This document shows, piece by piece, positions 36,020 to 45,073 of a stretch of DNA of 64,000 nucleotides (position 1 is the first letter of the stretch; each line of letters begins with the position of its first letter). The stretch is from NCBI RefSeq assembly GCF_014699005.1, contig NZ_JACWZY010000010.1:149989-213988 (forward strand), given 5' to 3'. Under the pieces are notes generated by a model that worked only from the letters and a program-made list of their open reading frames with translations, made no database searches and had not been told where the DNA came from. Source of the stretch: Spirosoma profusum. Lineage in GTDB: Bacteria > Bacteroidota > Bacteroidia > Cytophagales > Spirosomataceae. Made by a program: the position numbers and the translations under genes.

Positions 36020-36817
36020 TTACCTTTGCTCAGAGCGTATCACACGTTCCAAATCGTCGGGCGTATCGATACCCAAACTCTCCAGATCAGTAACGACTGT
36101 ACGTATCCGATACCCGTTTTCCAACCAGCGCAATTGTTCCAGACTTTCAGCCCGTTCCAACGACGAAGGCGGTAACTGCGTGATAAGTGCCAATACGTCA
36201 GCACGGTAGGCATAGAGGCCAATGTGCCGGTAATATCGGTGCTGCTCAAGCCAGTTTTCGGGCAACTGCCCACGTAGATACGGAATCGGGTGGCGACTAA
36301 AATACAACGCTTCATTCGACGTATTGACCACCACTTTAGGGGAGTTTGGATTGAAGAGCGTTTCTACGTCGTCGATAGTTTTTATAAGTGTGGCTAGTTC
36401 CGTTGCACCGTCCAGTACTGAGGTTAGCAAATCAATCTGGCGAGGCTTAATATATGGCTCATCTCCCTGAATATTAACCACATAATCGGGCGACATATCT
36501 AACAAATCTACTGCTTCCTGACAACGGTCGGTGCCGCTTTGGTGATGCACCGAAGTCATAACTACCTCTCCTCCAAAGTCTGCTACGTGTGACCGAATAC
36601 GTTCATCGTCAGTAGCCACCACAACACGGCTCAGCGAGCGAGCCTGCGTAGCCTGCTCTACAACGCGTTGGATCATACTTTTGCCGTCAATGCTTACCAA
36701 AGCTTTCGCCGGAAATCGTGTCGATGCGTAGCGGGCGGGAATAATTCCAAGAATAGTCAATATTGTTACTGGTTGAATTTTATGGGATAAAACTGGTAAT
36801 GATAGTTGCTCACTCAT
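36020..36817 (-). CDS. kdsB: 3-deoxy-manno-octulosonate cytidylyltransferase
   Basis: 265 residues. Activates KDO with CTP to give CMP-KDO for lipopolysaccharide inner core synthesis in the cytoplasm. Family blocks: IIPARYASTRFPAKAL near 25-40, VVVATDDERI, TSVHHQSGTDRCQEAV, VNIQGDEPYI, and HIGLYAYRADVL. About 20 residues precede the canonical start; an in-frame TTG (MTILGIIPARYAS) is an alternative, so the N terminus is uncertain. It stands alone between porX and a LysM gene. Confidence 0.92.
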   Translation of the reverse strand: MSEQLSLPVLSHKIQPVTILTILGIIPARYASTRFPAKALVSIDGKSMIQRVVEQATQARSLSRVVVATDDERIRSHVADFGGEVVMTSVHHQSGTDRCQEAVDLLDMSPDYVVNIQGDEPYIKPRQIDLLTSVLDGATELATLIKTIDDVETLFNPNSPKVVVNTSNEALYFSRHPIPYLRGQLPENWLEQHRYYRHIGLYAYRADVLALITQLPPSSLERAESLEQLRWLENGYRIRTVVTDLESLGIDTPDDLERVIRSEQR

Positions 36818-37048
36818 TAGATAACGCGCTACGTTGGCATTTCGATAAATGAAATGTATTCAGGAAATACATATTGCCGGAATAAACCTCAAAACGTGCC
36901 TGTAATCTAAACGGAAACTATCCTATGGACCGTTTGTGAAAAATCCGCTGTAAATTACGTTAATTTTACGTCGATGGCCGTTTTATGAGCAAGCTGTTCT
37001 GAAGCCGGAACAGGCATCATGCCAGTACTTTCGGCTGACTATCAACCC

Positions 37049-38155
37049 ATGAAAAAGAATTTCGCGTACACCGTTTTTTGTTTAGTAACCGGCCTTATTT
37101 TCCTTCACCACACGCAGGCTCATCCGCTTTTAACGTATCGGAATACCTTCGACTCCGTTGGTGTCGAGAAAAAAGATGGCAAACGCTTCATCCTGCACCG
37201 CGTCGATGAAGGCCAGACGTTATTCGCCATTTCCCGAAAATACAAACGTTCGGTTGCAGAAATAAAAGCCGCGAATCCGAACCTGAAAGATGCGGTGAAG
37301 TACGATCAGCTGATACGGATTCCCGTACCGGATGGGGCGCTTAGCCGCAAGGAAGAAAAAGCGATGGATAAAGCCATCCGCAAGCAGGAAAAAGAAGAAA
37401 AGAAAGCAGCCAAAGCCGCTACAAAATCTGAGGATAAAAAAAATCAGAAAAGCGAAGCTCTCGACCAATCCGGCATCCACGTAGTAGAAGCTCGTCAGAC
37501 GCTTTACAGCCTGGCCAATCGCTACGGCGTGTCGCAGGCCGACATCCGCAAATGGAACAACCTGTCTGGCAATAACGTATTGATCGGTCAGGCGCTTATT
37601 GTTTCCGAAAAAGCGTATCTTGATCTCACGCCCGCTTCACAGGTGGCGGCCGCCAATAACGCAAAGCCAGCTAAAAAATCCACTACAAATACCCCAACTA
37701 CTACGTCTCCGCCAGCCCAACGTCCTGCCGAGCAACGTAGCAGCAAACCCCGCCGTGATACGCGTGACACGGCAATAACTAGTCGCCCAACAGCTCCCAA
37801 TAGCCAGACAGCCAGCGATAAACCCGCCGAAGAAATAGAAAAGCCCAGTCCTGGCAATGATGCGCCCATGCCCACGCAGGGTCGACGTATTTCAGACAGT
37901 GGCGTAGCCGAAATGATCAGCAGCAATGATCATTCGAATAAGTTTCTGGCGCTTCATCGGAGTGCTCCGGTTGGTGCCCTGGTGAACGTACGTAACGAGT
38001 TTAATAATCAGAGCCTTTGGGTAAAAGTGATTGGTCGATTACCGAATACAGGCGTGAACGACAAGATTCTTATTAAGTTATCGACGCAGGCTTTCGCGAA
38101 ACTTTCGCCCGAGGATAAGCGTTTTCGGGCTGAGGTCAGTTACATGGTCCGCTAG
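37049..38155 (+). CDS. LysM protein with C-terminal double-psi beta-barrel domain
   Basis: About 368 residues from ATG 37049 (MKKNFAYTVFC) with a signal peptide ending TQAHP. Two LysM peptidoglycan-binding modules are visible (HRVDEGQTLFAISRKYKRS and VVEARQTLYSLANRYGVS), joined by a Lys/Ala/Glu-rich linker. A disordered Pro/Thr/Ser-rich stretch (about 210-290) leads to a RlpA-like double-psi barrel (ALHRSAPVGALVNVRNEFN, VKVIGRLP). It is a periplasmic wall-binding protein, possibly cutting or organising glycan strands. It starts a three-gene run with the small membrane protein and TIGR02757 gene. Confidence 0.88.
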   Translation: MKKNFAYTVFCLVTGLIFLHHTQAHPLLTYRNTFDSVGVEKKDGKRFILHRVDEGQTLFAISRKYKRSVAEIKAANPNLKDAVKYDQLIRIPVPDGALSRKEEKAMDKAIRKQEKEEKKAAKAATKSEDKKNQKSEALDQSGIHVVEARQTLYSLANRYGVSQADIRKWNNLSGNNVLIGQALIVSEKAYLDLTPASQVAAANNAKPAKKSTTNTPTTTSPPAQRPAEQRSSKPRRDTRDTAITSRPTAPNSQTASDKPAEEIEKPSPGNDAPMPTQGRRISDSGVAEMISSNDHSNKFLALHRSAPVGALVNVRNEFNNQSLWVKVIGRLPNTGVNDKILIKLSTQAFAKLSPEDKRFRAEVSYMVR

Positions 38156-38165
38156 TAAATCACGT

Positions 38166-38384
38166 ATGGAAAAGGAAACCAAAGAAGAACGTATCGCACG
38201 TCGGCACCGCGAGCGCGATGAGCAGATGAAATCGACGCCAGGCTACGTTACGTTCAGCATTATGTTCACGCTTGCTTATCCGTTCATTGCCGTATTCACG
38301 TTCATCATGTCGACGGTATTATCCATATTCTCAGGTATTTCGCGGGCAATGGCGTGGGTCGTTAGCGGAGGACGTAGTAAGTGA
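38166..38384 (+). CDS. Small single-helix membrane protein
   Basis: 72 residues. A highly charged N terminus (KEERIARRHRERDEQ) precedes one or two hydrophobic segments (about 28-65). It follows the LysM gene after 10 bp, and its TGA overlaps the next ATG (TGATG), so it is translated as part of the operon. No family recognised; the tight packing argues it is real. Confidence 0.75.
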   Translation: MEKETKEERIARRHRERDEQMKSTPGYVTFSIMFTLAYPFIAVFTFIMSTVLSIFSGISRAMAWVVSGGRSK

Positions 38385-39178
38385 TGAATGATGAACTAGT
38401 ACGAATAAACAAGTTTGTTTCCATCAGGGATTTTTTAGATGCAAAGGCCGATCAGTACAATCGGCCTTCGTTTATTGAGCGCGATCCGATCAGTATTCCG
38501 CATCGCTTCAGCCGGAAACAGGACATCGAAATTATGGGATTCTGGGCGGCAGTACTGGCGTGGGGGCAACGGCCTGTCATTCTGAGAAAAACGAGCGAAC
38601 TGGTCGACCTCATGGACGGCACTCCCTACGACTTTATCCGCTATCATGAAGAAAGCGATTTGAAGCGATTTCTGGCGTTCAAACACCGCACGTTCAACGC
38701 TACCGACGCGCTTTATTTTCTGCATTTTTTCCGGCATTATTATGGGGAAAACGAATCACTGGAAGATGCTTTTCTGACGGATGCTACGTCGGATACGGTC
38801 GAAGCATCGCTCATTACGTTCCATGACCGTTTTTGCGGGCTGACCGATTTCTTCCCCGAACGTACGCGCAAACACATCGCTACGCCCGCCCGAAATGCTA
38901 CGTGCAAGCGATTGCTGATGTTCTTGCGCTGGATGGTACGTAGTGACAATCGGGGCGTTGATTTTGGCTTGTGGACACGCCTGAAACCAAGCCAGTTAGT
39001 TATACCGATTGACGTTCATGTGAACCGCGTATCCCGGCAACTCGGTTTGCTGACTCGTCCACAAACTGACTGGAAAGCTGCCATTGAATTGACCGAAATG
39101 CTACGTCAGTTTGACCCCATCGACCCGGTACGTTACGATTTCGCGCTGTTTGGCTTGGGGGTTGAAGGCGAGTTGTAG
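38384..39178 (+). CDS. TIGR02757/DUF2400 family protein
   Basis: 264 residues from ATG 38384; a GTG one codon earlier is also in frame. Blocks that match the TIGR02757 family: RKQDIEIMGFWAAVLAWGQR, LYFLHFFRHYYG, KRLLMFLRWMVRSD, LVIPIDVHVNRVSRQLGL and DPVRYDFALFGLGV. The later blocks resemble the helix-hairpin-helix DNA glycosylase fold, so a DNA-repair role is possible but unproven. The start overlaps the preceding small gene's stop. Confidence 0.88.
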   Translation: MNDELVRINKFVSIRDFLDAKADQYNRPSFIERDPISIPHRFSRKQDIEIMGFWAAVLAWGQRPVILRKTSELVDLMDGTPYDFIRYHEESDLKRFLAFKHRTFNATDALYFLHFFRHYYGENESLEDAFLTDATSDTVEASLITFHDRFCGLTDFFPERTRKHIATPARNATCKRLLMFLRWMVRSDNRGVDFGLWTRLKPSQLVIPIDVHVNRVSRQLGLLTRPQTDWKAAIELTEMLRQFDPIDPVRYDFALFGLGVEGEL

Positions 39179-39196
39179 TTTAAGGTTGTGACAAAA

Positions 39197-40480
39197 TCAT
39201 CTATTAAATGGGTATTCATTGATCCAGTGGAAGCCCCGATTCACGAGCAGAAAGTTGCCTATTTGTTGTTTCTGCAATCGGGCATAAATCGAATCCTGAT
39301 TGATACGTCCTCGAAGAATTATTGAATTGGTATCAGGCCGGAGATACGTCAGATGATGCTTGTGAGCAGTGTCAAATCGGACGTAGAGCACCGCTTTCGA
39401 CGTAGCAGAATCGGGTTCAAACTGATAGCGACGCAGCGTATCATTGGCAAATCGGATGGAGAGTGTAGGAGCACCTTTATATCCCGATATAATCACCTGT
39501 CGCCAGCGAGTACTATCTGCCACCAGCGAATCGCCATTCACCGCAAACCGGTCGATCCGGTACAAGCCATTCAGAGGTGGTTCAGAAGCTGTATCTCCAT
39601 AATTTTTCTTTGTGTAATAACTTATCTGAACAGTACCCCAAAGCGAATATAAAATCACTAATGTTTTGACAATAAGTCGGCCAATACGTTGCTGCCGCTC
39701 GGGAAAAAATGGGGTTAATTTTCGGTTCGGCACCGGGCGATTAAGTATAAACAAATCGACGAGTCGACCAGCGTCGGGGGCTAGTAGGAACAGCGTTATC
39801 GCCAATAAATGCGATGAGAATAATTTGACCGGGATGTCGTAGAAGAAGTTCATTGCTACGATGTTTCCAATCACACCAATCAGCATCAAACACCCCAGCA
39901 TGATGGTACGTCGAAACAGAAGCAATGCCCCACCAACCACTTCCCCCATTCCCGTAAATATGTTGTAACCCGTCGAATAGCCCATAAACGCCCAGGCTAG
40001 CCCCATCGGCGACGATTCGCCATAGGGTTCCATCAGTCGGCTCAGGTTGGGAAATGGGAACTGCGTCTTGAAAACCTTGGCAAAACCATAGCTAAACATT
40101 GTAAACGCCAGGTAATAGCGAAGCAGTACGAAAAGCCAGTATAACGCGACATTGTAATTCGGTCGGCGTCGGTCTAGTATCGTCAAGATAATAGTCGTAA
40201 TCAGGGCCAGAACAGCCAGGCACAGTACGTAAACGTAATTGTACGTTGTGTCACCGCTACCATTCGGAAATACCGTAATTTCATACGGCAAATGCAGGAT
40301 TGTTTTGCCTACCCAGGGAACAATCAGATGCCACAAATTGGTATAAAATTCCAAACCCAGTCCTGGCACAATACTGATGGGAAATGGGAATGTATATAAG
40401 ACAAAATAGGCACAAAAAAACCGGAACGCTATCTTGTGACCTACCGACCAGATTGGTGATTCAACAAGCGTATTCTGCAT
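39197..40480 (-). CDS. DoxX-like polytopic membrane protein with soluble C-terminal domain
   Basis: 427 residues. About seven or eight membrane helices occupy 1-290, including a DoxX-like region (RYYLAFTMFSYGFAKVFKTQFP and GEVVGGALLLFRRT). After the last helix a beta-rich domain of about 120 residues (GLYRIDRFAVNGDS, DTLRRYQFEPD) probably faces the periplasm. Such proteins are common in Bacteroidota and uncharacterised. It is convergent with the TIGR02757 gene, 18 bp apart. Confidence 0.8.
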   Translation of the reverse strand: MQNTLVESPIWSVGHKIAFRFFCAYFVLYTFPFPISIVPGLGLEFYTNLWHLIVPWVGKTILHLPYEITVFPNGSGDTTYNYVYVLCLAVLALITTIILTILDRRRPNYNVALYWLFVLLRYYLAFTMFSYGFAKVFKTQFPFPNLSRLMEPYGESSPMGLAWAFMGYSTGYNIFTGMGEVVGGALLLFRRTIMLGCLMLIGVIGNIVAMNFFYDIPVKLFSSHLLAITLFLLAPDAGRLVDLFILNRPVPNRKLTPFFPERQQRIGRLIVKTLVILYSLWGTVQISYYTKKNYGDTASEPPLNGLYRIDRFAVNGDSLVADSTRWRQVIISGYKGAPTLSIRFANDTLRRYQFEPDSATSKAVLYVRFDTAHKHHLTYLRPDTNSIILRGRINQDSIYARLQKQQIGNFLLVNRGFHWINEYPFNR

Positions 40481-40718
40481 AAGGAAGGTTTAGCATAAGG
40501 AATTGGAAATATAGGGTCAATACCTCAAGGACCGATTGAATTATGCATACTTTAAATTGTATTCAAAAATTTTAACAAACAATAATAGAGCAGAACCGAT
40601 TACAATTATGTGTTTTAGTCATTTATCAGGAGTGCCAGAAGACGTAACTTATTGTTACTGAAGCAACTTTCTCGCGCTCATTGACAGATGGCATACTCCC
40701 TACCAGCTCCTTTAAGAT

Positions 40719-41768
40719 ATGCCCTTTCAGATTACAACACAGCCGTTCGGCCCGCTCCCAACTGGTGCTGCCCCGCTTACTGAATACATCCTCGAACATA
40801 CCGAAACCGGCGAATTCATTACGGTGATTCCCGAATACGGGGCCGTACTTCGGCGGCTGGTGCTACGTAAAGGTCCAAATCTGTTTGCCTTGCTGAAAGC
40901 GCCCGAGTCGCCCCAGGCATTGCTTTCCGACGAAGGTTACGCCAGCGCTCTACTATACCCGTTTCCAAGCCGGATTCATCACGGCATTTACCACTTTGAA
41001 GGCGAAGATTACGCGCTGAAAATGAACGAAGTTCACCGCGACAACGCGATTCATGGATTCGTTCACGGACGTCCTTTTTCGGTAATTGAGCAGGACGTAA
41101 CCGATACGTATGCGCGGATAACCATGCGCTACGACCATGCTGGCGATACGATTGGCTATCCATTTCCGTTTGCGCTAACTGTTACGTATGAGTTGATTCA
41201 GGGAAACGTATTGCTTTACGGTAGTAATCCCGCTGGCGACAAAATGTGCGCGCTTCGAGTTAGTTATTCTGTCGAAAATACGGGGACGTCCCGCAGCCCG
41301 ATGGCTTTTGGCTGGCATCCCTATTTTATGTTCACCGAAGATCGTGAAGACTCCGCCGAATCGGTCGACAACATGATTATCTCGCTACCCGGCCGAACGC
41401 CAATTGTTCTGGACGAGAAAATGATTCCGACAGGCGAAAAATCGTTTGAGGAAGCCGCTACGTTGCCGTTACGTGAGGTTCAACTGGATACAGCGTTTCG
41501 AATCGAACCAACGGGCGTCCACCCAAATGGCGAGTCATACGCCGAAACCATTCTGACATCCATGAAAACGGGGGTTCGATTAATTGTTGGGCAGCAAACC
41601 GGTCAAGGTAAATTCAATTATCTGGTCTGTTACACGCCCACTCGACGTAACAACATCGCCATCGAACCGCTTACGGCCAACGTCGATGCATTCAATAATG
41701 GGCAAGGGTTAACGATTCTGGAGCCTTGGGAAACAACGTCAGGAACCATCTGGGTACGACTGGATTAG
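40719..41768 (+). CDS. Aldose 1-epimerase family protein
   Basis: 349 residues, cytoplasmic. The mutarotase fold is supported by LLYPFPSRIHHGIYHFEG near 85-105, the active-site His in DNAIHGFVHGRPF, SVENTGTSRSPMAFGWHPYF (second His) and a late Glu in NIAIEPLTANVDAFN. It interconverts alpha and beta anomers of a hexose; the precise sugar is not evident. It is followed after 68 bp by a carbohydrate deacetylase gene in the same direction. Confidence 0.88.
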   Translation: MPFQITTQPFGPLPTGAAPLTEYILEHTETGEFITVIPEYGAVLRRLVLRKGPNLFALLKAPESPQALLSDEGYASALLYPFPSRIHHGIYHFEGEDYALKMNEVHRDNAIHGFVHGRPFSVIEQDVTDTYARITMRYDHAGDTIGYPFPFALTVTYELIQGNVLLYGSNPAGDKMCALRVSYSVENTGTSRSPMAFGWHPYFMFTEDREDSAESVDNMIISLPGRTPIVLDEKMIPTGEKSFEEAATLPLREVQLDTAFRIEPTGVHPNGESYAETILTSMKTGVRLIVGQQTGQGKFNYLVCYTPTRRNNIAIEPLTANVDAFNNGQGLTILEPWETTSGTIWVRLD

Positions 41769-41836
41769 ATAGGTAAATGGCGCTACGTAGGTTCCTTTAG
41801 AACGTAACGGTTTCAAGTACCATTCCCGAAATATTC

Positions 41837-42703
41837 ATGAACGTAACGCGGCTTCTTACTCTGATTTGTGTTTTTCTAATTCACTACGTTGTTCAGGCTC
41901 AGTCATCCCCTCCCCGGCTCATTGTCAGGGGCGATGATATGGGTTACTCGCACGCGGGGAACGAAGCCCTACTGAAATGTCACAAAGAAGGCGTCGAAAC
42001 CTCGATTGAAGTGCTTGTGCCTTCGCCCTGGTTTCCGGAGGCTGTTACGTTGCTGGAGCAAATCCCAAACGCGGATGTTGGTCTTCACTTGACATTAACC
42101 AGCGAATGGGACAATATAAAATGGCGTCCTTTGTCGGACTGCCCCAGCCTGCGCGACGCTGATGGCTATTTCTACCCGATGCTGTATCCGAATAAAAATT
42201 ATCCGAAGCGGTCGGTGGTTGAAAATGACTGGAAACTGGCTGATGTAGAAAAGGAATTTCGCGCGCAAATCGAGCTGGCGCTTAAGAAAATCCCTCGAAT
42301 CAGCCATTTTTCGGGCCACATGGGCTGTACTTCGTTCGACAACGATGTAAAGGCACTGGTTAAAAAGTTGGCGCTGGAATACAAGGTTCCGTTCTACGAC
42401 ACCAACCTTCAGGATGCGGGCGTCAGTCGGGCCAGCTACGTCGGTGCGCACGTAACGTCTCAGGAAAAAATAGACAGTTTCATTAAGATGCTCGAAAGTC
42501 TTGAATCCGGCAAAACGTATCTATTTGTCGATCACCCCGGTCTTGATACGTCCGAAGTACAGGCCATTCATCACATTGGTTATGAGAACGTAGCACAGGA
42601 TCGGCAGGGCGTAACCGATGCGTGGACCAATGCGCGTGTGAAAGTGGTGATAAAAGAAAAAGGGATTCAGCTAATTGGCTATAACCAACTGCAAACCAAG
42701 TAG
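41837..42703 (+). CDS. ChbG/YdjC-family carbohydrate deacetylase
   Basis: 288 residues with a signal peptide (ends HYVVQAQ, about 22). The YdjC fold has the metal-binding Asp pair RGDDMGYSHAGNEA, His in GLHLTLTSEW and SGHMGCTSFDN, and late HPGLD. Family members remove acetyl groups from chito-oligosaccharide-like sugars. The signal peptide indicates periplasmic action, unlike cytoplasmic ChbG. It probably forms a unit with the epimerase gene. Confidence 0.9.
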   Translation: MNVTRLLTLICVFLIHYVVQAQSSPPRLIVRGDDMGYSHAGNEALLKCHKEGVETSIEVLVPSPWFPEAVTLLEQIPNADVGLHLTLTSEWDNIKWRPLSDCPSLRDADGYFYPMLYPNKNYPKRSVVENDWKLADVEKEFRAQIELALKKIPRISHFSGHMGCTSFDNDVKALVKKLALEYKVPFYDTNLQDAGVSRASYVGAHVTSQEKIDSFIKMLESLESGKTYLFVDHPGLDTSEVQAIHHIGYENVAQDRQGVTDAWTNARVKVVIKEKGIQLIGYNQLQTK

Positions 42704-42787
42704 CGATTTTCTGCTACGTTAACGTGAATACTAGCGTCAGCAACGCACTGTAAACGACAGAATTAATTCATTAATCCCATTACGTTA

Positions 42788-43564
42788 CTACATCGAATAG
42801 CGTTTAGGCAAGGATCGGAACTTAATGTTTCGATACGAAACTTCGCTACCCCAATCCTGCAAACCGATACGTCCGTAGAAACGCCCTTTGCTGATGGGTG
42901 CGTTTTTTAGTTTGCTCGACGCGATACGTTGCTTCCAGTCGTCGCTGGTCAGGTCGTGCTCCTGAATCATCGTACCATTTAGCCAGACAGTCAGTTTATT
43001 ATTCCTGACTTTACAATGTACCTGATTCCACTCACCTACAGGCTGTAGTTGGCGAACCCTCGCTGTAGCCACGCAGAACAGGTCGCCCGCACGATGTTTA
43101 TTTTCGGCAGTTCCCTGATAAATGGCATCGTCCAGTACCTGAATTTCGAGGCCAGTATCGTAGCTATTTTTATACTGCGACTCTTCCTGCACAAACAGAA
43201 AGATGCCGCTGTTAGCGAATTTGCTGATTTTCCATTCGACTTTTAACTCAAAATCGCCGGTAAATACGGCATCAGTCATTAAATCGCCCCCGTTTTCAGA
43301 TTTATTACCAACCCGATTAGGTCCTTCCAGTTTCAACGTACCCTGCTCAACTTTCCAGGCTTTTGCTACGTCCTTACTGCCATAGGAGTGCCAGCCCGAA
43401 ACGTCATGTCCATTAAAAAGGAGTTTCCAGCCTCTTTTCTTTTCCTCTGACGACAATGTATTTACTGTTTGTGACCACACATTCGCACAGGTAAGGCTGA
43501 AGAATAAACCCAGCGAAAGCATTGTGTGCGTCATTACCTTTTCAGTAGATTGGTAGGTTTTCAT
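42788..43564 (-). CDS. Secreted DUF1080 (3-keto-disaccharide hydrolase-like) protein
   Basis: 258 residues with a signal region (ends CANVWSQ; a second Met at residue 11 is an alternative start). One concanavalin-like DUF1080 domain: KKRGWKLLFNGHDVSGWHSYG, GGDLMTDAVFTGDFELKVEWKIS, NSGIFLFVQEES, LEIQVLDDA and WNQVHCKVRNNKLTVWLNGT. Members bind or cleave glycosidic bonds of oxidised sugars. It is convergent with the YdjC deacetylase gene. Confidence 0.9.
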   Translation of the reverse strand: MKTYQSTEKVMTHTMLSLGLFFSLTCANVWSQTVNTLSSEEKKRGWKLLFNGHDVSGWHSYGSKDVAKAWKVEQGTLKLEGPNRVGNKSENGGDLMTDAVFTGDFELKVEWKISKFANSGIFLFVQEESQYKNSYDTGLEIQVLDDAIYQGTAENKHRAGDLFCVATARVRQLQPVGEWNQVHCKVRNNKLTVWLNGTMIQEHDLTSDDWKQRIASSKLKNAPISKGRFYGRIGLQDWGSEVSYRNIKFRSLPKRYSM

Positions 43565-44136
43565 AAACTAATGGATAGTATAAACCAGATGGTTCAACCA
43601 GGCTAACAGAAACGCCAGAAATTGTATTGACTGAACTGGTCAATGCATTTTACTGAACTTTCGATCCGCCATTTTCTTTTCGACATCAATAGCCTTATCC
43701 TGTAGAAATTTAAGGTCTATTGCATTAGAAAGCGGTTTATTCGCTCATCCTCCTCACTAATATAAGGCAAATTTTTGTGCCTGCCGTAGCCTCATTTTCA
43801 GCTTTCAACGTACTGATTTGGGAATTCTACTTAATACACTATGCATGCACAGACCGACTACTTAAGCAACGTAAACTCACCGTTCAGAACAGGAATTGAT
43901 ACGGGTAATATCGGGCACTATTTTAGTCTGGTAAGTGCCCATTTTGCTACGTTAGGGAATAATACTTATTGCGGTTGGACAAAAAATTTTCCATTCGGTC
44001 GAAAAAATTATACCACAATTTTCCGAAAGCTTATTTCTCGCCAATATCGACAGGAGAGAAACCCTGACAGTGGCCCAAAACACGTACTATGAGCGATAAC
44101 CTATTCTTTTCGTTGACAGGAATAAATAAGCCTGAT
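43565..44136. other. 572-bp region with one doubtful small ORF
   Basis: It separates two minus-strand genes. It contains only the doubtful 83-residue frame at 43841. No hairpin terminator or TAnnTTTG box was seen. Confidence 0.45.
43841..44092 (+). CDS. Doubtful 83-residue ORF
   Basis: An open frame from ATG with no recognised domain, signal or helix (it contains TGIDTGNIGHYFSLVSAHFATLGNN). It carries the ACGTA signature of the region, a mild argument for native coding use, but it is short and isolated. It could be a chance ORF or a remnant. Confidence 0.25.
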   Translation: MHAQTDYLSNVNSPFRTGIDTGNIGHYFSLVSAHFATLGNNTYCGWTKNFPFGRKNYTTIFRKLISRQYRQERNPDSGPKHVL

Positions 44137-44592
44137 CTATTTTTTGACCCGTATATATTTTTCAATAATTATTCGGTCGATAGCCAGCTTCTCAACTTTT
44201 TCGACGCCCTTCTGCACTAACGTATCACCGTCAAAGCTGACTACAAACTGAAACCTGTGATTCTCCCAGGCTTTATCAACAAAGTAGTCCAGATTTTCGG
44301 TGTAGTTGCTATCAACCAGCGAATACGTACCGCCACCACCCGTAAACTCATTGGCCGACGTAGTATCTTTCTCCGGCCGTATTTTATGGTTAAGAAATGC
44401 GAAATGAGTTTCGTTAATGATTTTGATCATTTTGTGGCTGGCGTCGAATGTAGAGAACGTAGTATCTCCTTCTATTGTCGTTGCCGACACTAGTTCCCAG
44501 GTTCCGATTATTGGTACGTTGGTCTGTTTCGTCTGACAACCGGCTAACCCAACTATAGCCACCAGCAGTATACGTAACGTTTTGATTTTCAT
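44137..44592 (-). CDS. Lipocalin-like lipoprotein
   Basis: 151 residues with lipobox VGLAGC, lipidated at Cys19. The mature part begins with the lipocalin-type GTWELVSA block and has alternating beta-strand pattern (GGGTYSLVDSNYTENLDYF, HRFQFVVSFDGDTLVQKG). This resembles DUF4488/lipocalin-like proteins of Bacteroidota; ligand unknown. The upstream DUF3052 gene overlaps its start by 4 bp (ATGA), so they are cotranslated. Confidence 0.8.
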   Translation of the reverse strand: MKIKTLRILLVAIVGLAGCQTKQTNVPIIGTWELVSATTIEGDTTFSTFDASHKMIKIINETHFAFLNHKIRPEKDTTSANEFTGGGGTYSLVDSNYTENLDYFVDKAWENHRFQFVVSFDGDTLVQKGVEKVEKLAIDRIIIEKYIRVKK

Positions 44593-45002
44593 TGCTTCAG
44601 TTTCCCGTAACTATTCTTATAGATTTTGCCTTCTTTAGGATGCGTAAACTTTATAGCCGACCACATTTCGTTAATACTCAGCGTTTTGCTTTCAACCAGG
44701 CCATATTCATAGCCGATTTCGATTACTTTGGTTAAAGTCAGATCGGTTCCATTCTTCCCGCCTTTCGGCCAGGATACCCAAAGTGTACCTGTTGCCTTGA
44801 GATGATTTTTGAGCGTAGCAAACTGCTCGTGCATTTCCTGCTGATACGTTACAAAGAAATGAATGTAATCGAACGTACCCTCAAGGGTTGATTGACGATC
44901 AAGAACTGGTAACTCAATGACTTTTAGGGCTTCCTCAGGCGCATTCATGAAGAAAGCACGCGCTTCTGCTTTGATACCCATTTTAGCTGCGACTGACTTC
45001 AC
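44589..45002 (-). CDS. DUF3052 family protein
   Basis: 137 residues, soluble. The pattern KSVAAKMGIKAEARAFFMNAPEE, YDYIHFFV-like FDYIHFFVTYQQEM, GTLWVSWPKGGKNGTDLT and LVESKTLSINEMWSAIKF matches DUF3052, whose function is unknown. The end overlaps the lipocalin-like gene by 4 bp. The pairing of a cytosolic DUF3052 with a lipoprotein is unexplained. Confidence 0.82.
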   Translation of the reverse strand: MKSVAAKMGIKAEARAFFMNAPEEALKVIELPVLDRQSTLEGTFDYIHFFVTYQQEMHEQFATLKNHLKATGTLWVSWPKGGKNGTDLTLTKVIEIGYEYGLVESKTLSINEMWSAIKFTHPKEGKIYKNSYGKLKQ

Positions 45003-45073
45003 GATACGTATCGATACTTATTTGTTTGTGTTTAAATCAATAAAGGAAAATCCGTTGGCAACTACTTTAAACC

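Noticed and set aside
42205..42220. CCGAAGCGG in the YdjC gene as another 16-nt unit
   Set aside because: It encodes part of a continuous conserved protein (PKRSVV) and lacks the GGWCC half.
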